In this document: positions 1-10,329 of the stretch, one piece after another
Position numbering within the stretch: position 1 is the first letter of the stretch
Layout: every line of letters starts with the position of its first letter
The notes under the pieces: generated by a model
What the model saw: only the letters and a program-made list of their open reading frames with translations
Told to the model about the DNA's origin: nothing
Databases searched by the model: none
NCBI GenBank assembly: GCA_035048485.1
Contig: CM068583.1
Span: 67,692,306-67,756,305, forward strand
Direction of reading: 5' to 3'
DNA: 64,000 nucleotides
DNA from: Pteria penguin
Taxonomy: Eukaryota > Mollusca > Bivalvia > Pterioida > Pteriidae
Made by a program: the position numbers and the translations under genes

Positions 1-221
1 ATTCGTACGCATTTCATTTGATATAGAGAAGAATGAATGAAATTGAACAAATTATAATACGTCAAAGTAGATCGCAATGAGTAATCTTAAGTTAGTTTGT
101 TCTGCAGTCATGAATTGAACTAGAAAAGGAGCCATAACTTGAAGTGCTCTGTATGTAAGATTAGGACTGCAAGCAAGTGCATTTATATAACTTGCTTTAA
201 CTTAATAATCATAGACGTTAT

Positions 222-520
222 TTGGAGGGCAAAGCGCCGTTCATATCCACTGCCCAGCCAGAATATGTCAGCGGTCGACTAACACGGAAGAAGTTCTTTG
301 GTGGATTGAGACCTATTCCGACCATACTGAAAACCGAATTTTACACCCTTTGTACTAGGCATTTCCTTTATTCAACGATCTCTACTACACGTACGTATAT
401 TGTAAGTAAGCAGCAAATTCTTATTTTCCACGGATACCTGATCTCACTCCATTTCTTCAGTTCACGTATGATCCTAAGTAAATGCTCTGTTTCTTATGTG
501 GATTTCTTTTAAGCTAATTT
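222..520 (+). mobile_element. Decayed 3' fragment of a Naiad (Penelope-like) element, copy-B type
   Basis: Stretches around 313-335, 340-365 and 429-480 match, in order, the sequence just downstream of the stop codon of Naiad copy B (22190-22400), for example the shared GATCTCACTCCAT. Spacing is altered by small deletions. The 96-codon reading frame here starts at TTG and has no recognisable protein content. Seen: local matches in the right order. Inferred: an old dead fragment. Confidence 0.45.
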
Positions 521-849
521 TAGAAGCCATTCCTCTTCCTATTGAAGGTTTTTGTATTACTTGGTCGGTTTGATCTTTTAGTTTTTGCTGAATGAGCTTA
601 GGTTCATAAGGGAGCCACTATTTGAACTGGTTGGTACAATTATATCTATGAATTCTGAATTTTGATAAATATACTCGTTGGAATTCCTATCAAGTATAAG
701 AATTCATAGAGAAAATAATCCATACTTAATCGTTTAGTAAATTCAGTCTATAATAATAAAGCTTTGCCTCATAATTCACACTTATAAAGAGACAACCTCT
801 TATTTGCATAATACAATGACCTCTTATATTCAATGTAACTTTTACTTTA

Positions 850-970
850 TTCTCTTATTTGCTGCTTTTGCGGTGAGTGGGAAGGTGGTGACGTTTGTAA
901 CTTCAAATGACCGTCCTAAGTCGGTATTGTAACCGCATCACAATCGAACTTTTTTTGTGAAACCATCCAT
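850..970 (+). mobile_element. Naiad 3' UTR fragment
   Basis: Matches the distal 3' UTR shared by Naiad copies A, C and D: a GTGAGTGGGAAGGTG block, then ATGACCGTCCTAAGTCGGTA, then the AT-rich tail. It is diverged from A and C, so it is an older insertion. There is no coding content. Confidence 0.6.
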
Positions 971-1480
971 TATGAGATTTATTCTATATGCTTCTATTTT
1001 GAACTTTCAAAATTTTGTTCTCATTTATGACTCTATAATTCCCGTCTCTCCTTGTACTTATAATAATTTCCGCTGTATATACTATGTCAATTAAATGAAA
1101 TAGTGTTTCTTGTAAACAGATGCACTTTGATAGAAATAAGAAATAAATTTGAATTTCCTAACAAACAAGTAGTAAATCCTTTAATGTTCGACATCTAGTG
1201 TTGTTGTGCTGTGTTTTTTCCGGTAAAGACCATCTTCTTAATAGCTGCATTTACAGGGACGTTTCTACAAATAAGAAAAGTAGTAAGATTTGAATTACAA
1301 TAAATAATAAAGCAATAAACTTAAGATTATGATTGAAACATAACACACCTCAAAGTTCTGATTATAAAATGAACATACAATTAGATTTTACTAATTGACA
1401 GACTTTGTATACCAGTTTGTACTTTCGTATGTACAATTAGGAAACCAAAACTCTTCATTTTGACATGTTTCTTAAGAACT

Positions 1481-1690
1481 GCTGTGACGGGTGATGCATG
1501 CAAACAAGAGACGCTTACTCTCCCCGGGCACCTGGTCTCACCTCGGAATTTTTCAGTATTTCGGAGTTCACAACAGTTCCTTTTTGAAACTTACACGATT
1601 TTGTATCTGTCCTTGGACTTTGAGAATAATTAACGGTTTGGTACTTCTTCGATCATTTTCATCTATTGTTAATCAGAACTTCTGATGAAG
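1481..1690 (+). mobile_element. Naiad copy-B-type 3' fragment
   Basis: Positions 1484-1545 match the 3' region of copy B (22317-22375), including CTCTCCCCGGGCACCTG. The match fades after about 1600. The 64-codon frame across it is not a gene. Confidence 0.5.
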
Positions 1691-1714
1691 GTACTTTACC
1701 AGGAACACGTGTGT

Positions 1715-1800
1715 GGATTGGTGTGTCCACGGCGGGAGTCGAACCCGGGATCATTCGAACAATAGCCAAGCACCTCATCTACTGAGCCACACCGGTTTAA
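1715..1800 (-). mobile_element. tRNA-derived SINE head
   Basis: Read on the minus strand, the segment looks like the 5' part of a tRNA: an A-box-like TGGCTCAGTAGATGAGG and a B box GGTTCGACTCC, spaced as in a pol III promoter. The acceptor stem and tRNA 3' half are absent, so it is a SINE head and not a tRNA gene. Confidence 0.6.
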
Positions 1801-1879
1801 ACTTTTGATGCTTACTAATATAAAATGAATAGAAATTCATCATAATGCACTGTATGCGTGTTTATAACAACAAACGTGT

Positions 1880-2060
1880 TCTGTCTTTCAGATGAGAAAG
1901 TAAATACCGAGGGCCCGTGTCACGGTAGATCTGCCATGTAAAATATCCCTCATTACTGTGGGTAGGTTCCTTTACACGTGTGCAAAAATTTCTATGAAAT
2001 GCATCAGGCAGATGCCTTCAATATATACATGAAATAATTATGAAGTGACGTAAAACAATG
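1880..2060 (+). mobile_element. SINE body fragment
   Basis: Matches, on the plus strand, the tRNA-unrelated body of the SINEs at 4161-4432 and 34759-35060 (both minus): GATGAGA followed by the GTCACGGTAG block, the TCCCTCA...GGGT block, GCATCAGGCAGATGCC and a terminal GTGACGTAAAACAAT. The head is missing. Confidence 0.6.
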
Positions 2061-2489
2061 CTCTATTCATCCATTATTCAAACTCATAATGTACACAAGA
2101 TTGGTTTTTCAGCTGGTGGATCACTATATTCCGAGGATATATTGTACTTAACTTTGGTTAAACAAGGTAGAAATATCAAAACACTAATATGTAAGTACCT
2201 CAAAGAAATTCACGTCATCATACGATCCATTGCTTATCTAGTATAACCGATTCATTTTGCAATTTTAATGGTATTTCATAGACTTTTTGCAGCACTGCTG
2301 ATGAGTGATATATACACACTATACTCTTGTAGAAGACATTGTATTGAAATCATAATTGTCAAGATATAAGTGATTCACCCAATTTCGCCATATTCGATAC
2401 CGACTTTTGCTTTGTCTCTGTAGATTCTGATCTGTGGTTGAGACATATATATATATATATAAAACCTCTCTGCCTTCAGTAAGGAAGAA

Positions 2490-2750
2490 AGAAAAATTGA
2501 CTCAGCCGTATGGCACAAGTCATAACGGAAATATACAGTGCTTAATGTAATGATATGGAAAAATACATAAGGACATCACAAAAATGTTCGATTATAGTGC
2601 AGTTACGATATCGACTTAGGGCCGACATTTGATATGACAATAGTCAATCCATTAGTGTGGTTAAATGATTTACGGGCCCAAATTCACACTCACCGCAACA
2701 GAAGATTAATCAAAGGACAAACATTTAAATATATAAATATTCTTCCATAT
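2490..2750 (-). mobile_element. Naiad 3' UTR fragment
   Basis: On the minus strand it carries the distal 3' UTR of the Naiad family: the ACCGTCCTAAGTCGGTA-like block at about 2610-2630, the GGGCCCGTAA-like block at about 2671-2681, and the terminal segment with CTGAG and a run of T. It lies just downstream of gene 1 exon 4, so it may fall in that gene's last intron or flank. Confidence 0.6.
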
Positions 2751-2808
2751 TGAGATCAATACTGAAATTATCATATACTATATACACAGTGCGTGATTTT
2801 ATACTTAC

Positions 2809-5487
2809 CGGATTCATTTCACATATGTAATATCTTTTACGTCTACAGTTTTCCACCTTCCATTGGTATTTATAGCCCTCTGAGAATAGTACGCAGTCAT
2901 GATGAGGTCCTTTCAAATTAGGTCCATTCCCGAACCAGTCAAACCAATTACATTGCGTTTTACCGTAGTCCCAATACCAAGTATGAGTCTTGCTGAATAG
3001 AACATCATTTAAACCAAACCATGCTCCATCGTTCACTGGAAACAAAAACATTAAATAGCATATCTCCATACCAAGAACCCAAGCATAATTCAAATATGTT
3101 AACGTTTCCTGTTTATCAAGTTTTCGATTAAGAATGTAGCAATGTGCCATGATAACTGAGAACTGAATCCAAGGTACTTCTTACTTTTGTTTTTATTGCA
3201 CATCACTTTCAGATATGAATTTTCATGAGGTTCATTGACAACGGCGAGTATTCCACCCATATAGGAACACTTCATCTACAATATATACATAACACTTCAT
3301 AAGACATGGCATTTAATTAGCGATTGCAAGGTTCTTAAACAATGAACTAAGAGAATGTCACTTCATTTCTGTATTCACAATCAAACACTATTAGCAAGGA
3401 TTATGAGGAGAAATATGTACTTACAGAGGCATCATACCATGACAGTCTATCCCTACTGAAGTAGTAACAGCTGCCGTGATACTCGTCCCAGCCAAATGGG
3501 CAGAACTGTGTTAGCGGGCCTACATTGGCCACCTTCTTATAAACAGGACCTTTAGAACCATATTGTTTTTTAGATGGGAAGTATCCTTTCCCGTGTCCTA
3601 CTGTCTTATTTGGTCCTTGTATAATCTTTTTAGGCACAACAACGGTCTTAGGCACACCAATGGCCCTAGGTGGTGGTTTTGATATCTTTACTGGTTTGAT
3701 GGGACTTATTCCTAAAGCTGGCCCGGCCGGGCGTTGACTACCACCGAATGATAACCCTAAAGCAGGTGGTCCACCTGCTGTACCTGGACCGTATTGGACT
3801 CCTGGACCGTATGGACCACCTAAACCAACTGCCTGTGGACCTCCACTGCCAAGTATATCTCCACGTGGCTGTGCAACCTTGTAATAAGGATTATATGTTT
3901 CTGCTCGAACTTTATGCGCTAATGAGAAGGAAAAAGACAGATACATTCATATACATGTCCAGACTTTTGACATTCATGTGTCTTACCAAACCAATAAAGT
4001 ATTTGTATTGAACTTTAAGGTATCAGTACATACAACCATTACAATAAAGGCACTCTCATATCTATCATACAACCATTACAATAGAGACATTCTCATATCT
4101 ATCATACAACCATTACAATAAAGGCACTCTCATATCTATCATACAACCATTACAATAAAGGTTGATTGATTGATTTTTGTTTTACGTCACACCACGAATA
4201 TTTCACGTATACGGTGACGGCATCTGCCTGATGCGGGGCATACAAATTTTGACATTTGCAACGGACCCACCCGAAGCGGTGAGGGATCTTTAACGTGCAA
4301 TGCATACCACGACACGGGGCCTCGGTTTTACTGCCTCATCCGAAAGACAGGGCACCGGCATGACCAGAGCGGGATTCGAACCCCGGCCTCCCAATCAGGA
4401 GTCCGGCGCGATATCACTAGGCCACGCCGGCTTATTACAATAATGGTACTCTCATATCTATCATACAACCATTACAATAAAGACATACTTATATCTATCA
4501 TACAACCATTACAATAAAGGCACTTTCATATCTATCATACAACCATTACAATAAAAGTATTCTCATATCTATCATACAACCATTACAATAAAAGTATTCT
4601 CGTATTGATCATACAACCATTACAATAAAAGTATTCTCACATCTATCATACAACCATTACAATAAAAGTATTCTCATATCGATCATACAACCATTACAAT
4701 AAAGGCACTTTCATATCTATCATACAACCATTACAATAAAAGTATTCTCATATCGATCATACAACCATTACAATAAAGACACTTTCATATCTATCATACA
4801 ACCATTACAATAAAAGTATTCTCATATCTATCATACAACCATTACAATAGAGACATTCTCATATCGATCATACAACCATTACAATAAAAGTATTCTCATA
4901 TCTATCATACAACCATTACAATAAAAGTATTCTCATATCTATCATACAACCATTACAATAAAGGCACTTTCATATCTATCATACAACCATTACAATAAAA
5001 GTATTCTCATATTTATCATACAACCATTACAATAAAGGCACTTTCATATCTATCATACAACCATTACAATAAAGTATTCTCATATCTATCATACTCTCTA
5101 CTTCTCTACTCTCTATATCTAATACTTTTAAAACAAATATTGTCATATTAAACATTCAGCAATTCAATTAGACATATATACCAAAATCCATGTATAATGA
5201 ATTTGTGAGTAGTAAAGAAGCGAAATTTTACCATTCATCATAAAAAAATTACTAAATGATTATTATGAACAAAACTTTTACAATGCAAAGCTTAATATGA
5301 AACGATCGAATGCATGCGACACTGTTGGCTAAAATAATTCGATGACAAAAACATTTAAAATAAAATCTATCAAACATTGATGTCTAAAATTAATTTGAAA
5401 TGCGCATTCTAATTAATCAAAACATATAGAATACAAACCTTGAAAAACAAAAACTAAAAAGCAACTTATCGACAAAAGCAGTCTCAT
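2809..5487 (-). CDS. Gene 1: secreted C-type lectin-domain protein with Gly/Pro-rich N-terminal extension (exons 5487-5439, 3918-3425, 3275-3185, 3035-2809)
   Basis: Likely a secreted protein that binds carbohydrate or mineral. Exon 1 encodes a signal peptide starting MRLLLSISCFLVF. Exon 2 encodes a Gly/Pro-rich stretch (GGPYGPG, GPALG), a Lys/Pro stretch with VVVPKK, a GYFP linker and the CTLD start CPFGW. Exon 3 encodes MKCSYMGG...EPHENSYL. Exon 4 encodes WFGLND, WFDWFG, DCVLF, WKVENC and YYICE. All joins have GT/AG ends; exon coding lengths 49+494+91+227 give 287 codons with intron phases 1, 0, 1. Cysteines fit a long-form CTLD, but the usual EPN/QPD calcium motif reads GPN and the WND aspartate is absent, so calcium-dependent sugar binding is uncertain. 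The terminal exon after the Pro codon at 2809 was not found. The first intron holds a 37 bp minisatellite and a SINE. Gene 2 diverges from it about 800 bp away. Confidence 0.85.
4032..5092. repeat. 37 bp minisatellite in gene 1 intron 1
   Basis: About 20 units built on CATACAACCATTACAATAAA plus a variable half with ATTCTCATATCTAT or CACTTTCATATCTAT. It is interrupted by a SINE at 4161-4432. Unit variants alternate, which suggests unequal exchange. It lies wholly in the intron between exons 1 and 2. Confidence 0.9.
4161..4432 (-). mobile_element. tRNA-derived SINE inserted in the 37 bp minisatellite
   Basis: On the minus strand it begins with a tRNA-like head (A box TGGCCTAGTGAT, B box GGTTCGAATCC), continues through a body with GCATCAGGCAGATGCC, and ends in a TCAATCAATCAA tail. 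ATTACAATAA flanks both ends (4149-4158 and 4434-4443), consistent with a target-site duplication, although the same word also occurs in every minisatellite unit. The layout resembles the tRNA-headed SINEs described widely in molluscs. Confidence 0.8.
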
Positions 5488-6205
5488 CCTGGCCAGTTTA
5501 TCCTTTATGCAAGGAAACCTTATGATTTCATCTTTATACTTCATTAATATATTATTAGCATAAACAAGGCAAACACAAGTCATATGGTAACAAGGAAACA
5601 ATAAGCTCTGTAAAACATATGTTGTCGACGCTATTAAAGCGTCTTAAGATACGCAAAGGATTGCGCATTAAATCTCCCAAGTCGTATTCCTCGGCATTCT
5701 TGACATATGATACCTATACCTGAAGCCGATCAGAGACTATCCATTATGACAAAAACACTGTACTGATGTCATAATGACAAAATTTATTAAATCTAAATCT
5801 AAGATTAAAAGTTTATGTTGCTTCTAATTTTTTCCATACCATAAATTAAAGCAGAAAATTTAAAGTTTAAATACAGTGGCATAAACTCGTGTCAAAGCCA
5901 GATGGTCTGTGCCCTATTCACAATTAAATTAACAAATATCAATAGTTTAAAATTCATAAAAATAACAATTTTAAATAATATATAATTTATTTACACTTAA
6001 TCATTTACAACATATATCTAATCAAGTAATAAAAATCAGCATTTTCACTAAAAATTACATTACGTATCATTTAAAACTTTGCAGCATTTTGAAATAAATA
6101 AACGTCAAATGCGCAAGTGTGTCGTGTTTGTTTGTGACGTTTATGCTGCAGACGTTGAACAGAATATTGGATACAACGGATTAGCAGAGCCGGGATATAT
6201 TAATA
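5093..6205. other. Intergenic and intronic stretch around the gene 1/gene 2 head-to-head promoters
   Basis: Apart from gene 1 exon 1 (5439-5487) and its TATA-like motif, I see no gene, repeat or RNA here. The short reading frames at 5413-5601 and 6079-6342 are extensions of the two signal-peptide exons. About 800 bp separates the two start codons. Confidence 0.5.
5532..5538 (-). promoter_or_regulatory. Possible TATA box of gene 1
   Basis: Minus-strand TATAAAG about 50 nt upstream of the chosen ATG (5487). Genes 2, 3 and 4 have TATA-like motifs at closely similar distances (43-54 nt), which supports both the motif and the start codons. No experimental start site is available. Confidence 0.4.
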
Positions 6206-6246
6206 TTTATAAAGCCTTGTTAACAACACTCTACAGTATAATCACC

Positions 6247-6253
6247 TATAAAT
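6247..6253 (+). promoter_or_regulatory. Possible TATA box of gene 2
   Basis: TATAAAT 43 nt upstream of the ATG at 6290. A second TATAAAG lies at 6208-6214. The nearer one matches the spacing seen in genes 1 and 4 and would imply a very short 5' UTR. Confidence 0.4.
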
Positions 6254-6289
6254 ACCAAATAAGTGTCCGGTCTCGCATTTTTACGGAAA

Positions 6290-8009
6290 ATGGAGACGAT
6301 ATTTGGATTGGTTTTCACGGCACTGACCATACAATACGGTAAGATATGATACTAGAACGACCTGTTGATTTCTAAAATCACTTTATTTGGGTAACATTAA
6401 TCTAAAGGGAGTAACCAATACTGTACACTATCATATTCATGCAGGAATAGACCAAAATGCATTCCTTAACATCAGTCTTATTGTTATAAGCATCAATTCA
6501 TTTTCTATTAATGTTCTATTCATTTTCCTTATTCAAATGTAAATATATAGATAAAATACACAAACGTTATCTATTATTATACTCATAAGTATGTATGTTT
6601 TAAATCAGTGGTCGGCGCAGGCCTGGATTTGAGTAATATGGGATTGGTATTTGGAACGGGCCATCATAATAAAGCCAGTCAGCAACCCCAAAAGCAACCA
6701 GTCGGTTCCGTGTATCCTGGACCAAAGAAAGTCATTGGTCCTCCATATCCCAAATCGGGATTAAGCAAAGGAAAACCCGTCGGTCCAATACCCAAATCCA
6801 AAGTCAAATCCAAGGGTAAATCCAAGGAAAAGGGGAAACCCATACTGAGTTTACAGTCCATGATGTCCGACATTTCAAAATCGTTTCCAGGATTGTCCTC
6901 TGTAGGAGGTTTTGATGATTTCCTCAGCCCCGCAAGAAAAGGCGGATACAGTTCTAATCAATATAAAACTGGACCAAATGCATCACCTGGACATCCATAT
7001 TATCCGAAGCCTCCTATCAGTAAGGGGTCATACAATCCGATGCCACCAAGCGTTCCTTTATATCCAAACCCATCAGTGAAACCAGTGGAAAGCGTTCCAT
7101 TTTACCCAAAACCACAAGTGAAACCAGAGGACAGCGTTCCATTATATCCAAAACATCCGGTAAAACCAGTGCAAAACATCCCAGTTTATCGAAAACCTTC
7201 TGTAAAACCAGTGGAAAGCGTTCCACTTTATCCAAAACATCCAGAGAAATCTATAGGAAGTGTCCCGTTATATCCAAAACCTCCAATGGAACCAATAGGA
7301 AGTGTTCCATATTATCCACAAAAACCTGTAGGTCCAGTTTATCTCAAACCCCCGATAAAACCTATTCGAAAGAAACCATTCTATCCTAAACCACCGAAAA
7401 AAGTAGTTGTACCAAAGAAGGTTGGAGTGATACGCAACATTCCCAGTAGAAGTAACATCAGTAGGGGAGGGAAAGTCAGCGGAGAAATCAAACCCTATCA
7501 AGTCGGATATTTTCCTAAATATAAGCATCATAAACACGGGTACAAAGTCACATATAACACATTTCCTGCGGCGAAACTGGTTGCTTCTGTATGTCCATAT
7601 GGGTGGATACCCTATGCTGGAAGCTGCTATTTGTTCAGTAGAGAGCGACTGGATTGGTATACGGCGGAGGTATTTACTTCATAATTTAATTTTTATTCCA
7701 GTAATTTATTTACTTACATATAATTCCATTTCATTCAGTGGAATCTACAATGGATTTTCGTTACAACTAAGTAAAACATAAAGAGAGCAGTCTTATTCAG
7801 TCAGGAATATGACAGAATTTCACCACAGGACAAGCAATAAAGAAAACAGAAGACATCTGACAAAACTGTATAACACAAATCAACAAGGACATGCACACAA
7901 AACATGATAAAACATGGTGTGTGTGGGGGGTGGGGGGGGGGGGGTGGTTGTGTGTGTGTGTGGGGGGGGGGGGGGGTGGTTGTGTGTGTGTGTGTGTGGG
8001 GGGGGTGGT

Positions 8010-8065
<56 letters not shown>

Positions 8066-9050
8066 GTATTCTATTGTAAATTTGGTGCTTCAGACAAAAG
8101 AAGTTGACGAACTTTAACAAAGTACATGACCTTTTTATAATTCCAATAAAACCAAATACTGAATAGATAAATGAAATGGATATGTGTTCTGTCAAACGAA
8201 TATTTTTAATCTGTATTATTGATCCTCTAACTTATCCAATTATTATTGATAGAAACACCGCAAAATGTATTTCTTTTTAAAATAAATCATTTAGTATCAT
8301 ATATAAATATGAATTGTATCTTTTTTCTTGAATTATTCCTTAATCACTCTAAACTCGTGCGTAACGCTGTCCTTCGGTTGATTGTCTCAATTTTGTGTCA
8401 CGTTTTAAATCTGTTTTCAAACATCTATATATTATTAGAAGTCGCCCATCAGCATCACTGAAAAGACATAAATTGTCAAAATGCGCATCTGGTGCACAGA
8501 ATTGTAATGTGTATATGTTCTAATATCTATTATACTAACTAGGGTATCATAACTTTAATTTTGAGTGCTTTTGTTTTGACTTAAAATTTTCAGTCATGAA
8601 ATTTTGTAAATCACTTTAAAACCAAGGAGTATCTCCCTAATGCATATCTTAGTCTTAAGGTTGATTCTTTGGCTCAATTTTACGGCCACTCTCTTTTTAA
8701 TGTTGCTCTTCAAATGTTTATATGTTATTAGAATTCCAATCATTCGGCCTTGACCATCACTGAAGAGGAATAAGTTGTGGAAATGCGCATCTGGTGCACA
8801 AAATTATAACGAATATATGTTCTAATATTTTGTATCAAATCAATGATTACTTTCAGATGAAATGTCAATACATGGGAGGTAACCTTGTTGTTGTTGAATC
8901 CGCACATGAAAATGCTTTCTTAAAGAAGGTCATTGGCAAGTATGCGAGTAAGTATTGTTTTTCATATCGATACATGACACTGCTATATTGGAAGGGTTTA
9001 AAATATCATCATCACTTTTATCATCATCATCATGATCATGATGATGATCA

Positions 9051-9099
<49 letters not shown>

Positions 9100-9563
9100 T
9101 ATTATAATTTATATATACTTTTTCACGTTATTTGCGGGACTGACGTTTCCAGTTTAATTTTTGACTTCATAATAAATATTTGACTGCCTCTGACGTAAAT
9201 TCATAGGCCAATATCCGAAAATGTTTGTTATCGTTATTCCTTCAGTGGTTAAAATCAAACGTTAAAGTTTACATACAAGTGCGATTAGCTAAATATCGTC
9301 ATTTGATGTTATGGTGTTTTCTTCATTTATCCTCAGTGGCCCCTGGAGTGTGGATGGGTCTAAACGACGCATTGTTCCATAACAGCTATCAGTGGTACTG
9401 GGGATACGGGCACAAGCCATGTAAAACATTTGATTGGTTCGGCAAGGAACCTAACTACAAGGGATACAACCATCACTGTGCTATGTTCTGGTCCAGCTAC
9501 GGAAATAGATGGAAGGTATTCAACTGCTACAGAAAGATGTACTACGTCTGCGAGATTAATCCG
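6290..9563 (+). CDS. Gene 2: secreted C-type lectin-domain protein with Tyr/Lys/Pro repeat region (exons 6290-6338, 6609-7669, 8857-8947, 9337-9563)
   Basis: Exon 1 encodes the signal peptide METIFGLVFTALTIQY, then GT. Exon 2 opens after CAG with VGAGLDLSNMG, runs through a Lys/Pro/Ser-rich segment, seven 14-residue repeats (7049-7342, consensus SVPLYPKPPVKPVE), VVVPKK, a GYFP linker and CPYGW...CYLFSRERLDWY. Exon 3 encodes MKCQYMGGNLVVVESAHEN. Exon 4 encodes WMGLND, WFGKEPN, HCAMF, WKVFNC and YYVCEINP. Lengths 49+1061+91+227 sum to 476 codons, phases 1, 0, 1. KEPN resembles the EPN sugar-specificity motif of mannose-type lectins, but the WND Asp is missing. The Tyr/Lys/Pro repeats recall adhesive or matrix proteins, where Tyr may be modified; that role is inferred. 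Seven CTLD cysteines leave one unpaired. The terminal exon was not identified; the last donor lies in a triplicated 56 bp repeat. Confidence 0.87.
7049..7342 (+). repeat. Seven in-frame 42 bp repeats in gene 2 exon 2
   Basis: Units start at 7049, 7091, 7133, 7175, 7217, 7259 and 7301. Each encodes 14 residues of the form SVPxYPKxPxKPxx. Tyr and the Pro spacing are preserved while other positions vary, which suggests selection on the protein and not a very recent DNA expansion. Related degenerate units flank both sides (YYPKPP at about 6999, FYPKPP at about 7379). Confidence 0.85.
7915..8063. repeat. Compound poly-G / (TG)n / (GA)n simple repeat in gene 2 intron 2
   Basis: Alternating runs of G, GTGTGT and GAGAGA. 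Reading frames on both strands here (7797-8195, 7891-8117) are pure low complexity and are not genes. Confidence 0.9.
8451..8496 (+). ncRNA. Degenerate type I hammerhead ribozyme relic (first copy)
   Basis: Stem I strands GCATCA and TGGTGC can pair, stem II GACA/TGTC pairs, and a minimal stem III GCGC hairpin is present. The first core box reads CTGAAAA in place of CTGANGA and the second AAAA in place of GAAA, so it should be inactive. Confidence 0.5.
8753..8798 (+). ncRNA. Degenerate type I hammerhead ribozyme relic (second copy)
   Basis: Both core boxes are intact (CTGAAGA and GAAA) and ATC precedes the expected cut. Stem II is damaged (GGAA against TGTG), and stem I has lost the first G of GCATCA. 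Confidence 0.5.
8999..9105. repeat. (ATC)n/(ATT)n trinucleotide microsatellite
   Basis: CATCAT runs changing into a long ATT run, in gene 2 intron 3. The His/Asp/Tyr-rich reading frame across it (8794-9183) beyond exon 3 is an artefact. Confidence 0.9.
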
Positions 9564-9712
9564 GTAGGTGATAATGCGATTCGTAATTGTTTTAATGCTA
9601 TATCTGCGAGATTAATCCGGTAGGTGATAATGCGATTCGTAATTGTTTTAATGCTACGTCTGCGAGATTAATCCGGTAGGTGATAATGCGATTCGTAATT
9701 GTTTTAATGCTA
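9549..9712 (+). repeat. Three 56 bp tandem repeats that include the gene 2 exon 4 end and splice donor
   Basis: Units start at 9549, 9605 and 9661. Each begins TGCGAGATTAATCCGGTAGG, that is the codons for CEINP followed by the GT donor. Only the first unit is joined to the exon; the other two are decoy copies of the donor in the intron. Gene 3 shows the same arrangement with a different repeat (40949-41476). Confidence 0.9.
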
Positions 9713-9819
9713 CTTTAATCATCTCAATTACTAATATTTGTTTTATGCCACTTCAAGATAAGAGCATTTATATTGTGAAAGCACTCTATTGGCGTATTCT
9801 TCAAAAATTTGTCATATTT

Positions 9820-9990
9820 TACACACAGATCGGAAGTGGTATTTTACAGGGTATTGGTTTATTCTGTCTGATCCGAAGAACAAGTAGGAAGACAGAGAAT
9901 AACCTTAGAAAATCTGACCTGATCTCTGAAATCGAACCTAGGTCCTCAGACCTGAAGTCTGGTGCGATGTCACTCGACTAATCTGCCTGT
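9820..9990 (-). mobile_element. Decayed tRNA-derived SINE
   Basis: On the minus strand a head with TTAGTCGAGTGA (A-box-like) and GGTTCGATTTC (B-box-like) is followed by a degenerate body. The 78-codon frame at 9745-9981 comes from it and is not a gene. Confidence 0.55.
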
Positions 9991-10122
9991 AATACAGGTG
10001 ATTTAAAACCACTTAATCCAACTAGATCTTGTAATACAGGCGATTTAAAACCACTTAATCCAGCTAGATCGTGTTATACAGGCGATTTAAAACCTCTTAA
10101 TCCAGCTAGATTGTGTTACAAT
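9988..10122. repeat. Three units of a 42 bp tandem repeat
   Basis: The unit contains ATACAGGCGATTTAAAACC and CTTAATCCAGCTAGAT and is repeated three times with a few substitutions. No coding content is seen. Confidence 0.8.
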
Positions 10123-10329
10123 AAAGAATAAACAAATCAAAGAGCGAGAAGTTGTCCTGGTATTATAATACACGTCATCGTTTCCAACCTCTGTGATTTA
10201 TATTTACAGAAAACAAAATGTAGCTGTACTTATTAAAAGGAGGAACATTCAGAGACTTCCACGACGAATATCGTATCAATTTGTAATTAATAAAACTTCC
10301 TTAATTTTCACGACTGTTATCTCTTGTTG

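Larger units (their letters stand above)
8330..8840 (+). mobile_element. Tandem copies of a hammerhead-ribozyme-bearing repeat (partial then complete) in gene 2 intron 2
   Basis: A partial copy (about 8330-8535) and a fuller copy (about 8535-8840) are joined head to tail. Each ends with CATCACTGAA...ATGCGCATCTGGTGCA followed by ATATGTTCTAATAT. The same unit occurs at 11720-12055 and 56430-56680. Tandem copies joined through a hammerhead motif are typical of small retroelements reported in bivalves and of canonical Penelope-like elements. There is no coding capacity. Confidence 0.65.

Noticed and set aside
1715..1800. Possible tRNA gene
   Set aside because: A and B boxes are present but the tRNA 3' half and acceptor pairing are not. 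Several similar heads in the window are attached to SINE bodies. The same applies at 4360-4432, 9930-9990, 34970-35000 and 62760-62810.
6608..7684. Gene 2 exon 2 as a single-exon gene starting at 6608
   Set aside because: The apparent start is a non-ATG codon on the CAG splice acceptor. The real start is the signal-peptide exon at 6290, and the frame runs past the GT donor at 7670.
7797..8195. Frames over the TG/GA/G tract
   Set aside because: Pure simple-sequence translation on both strands.
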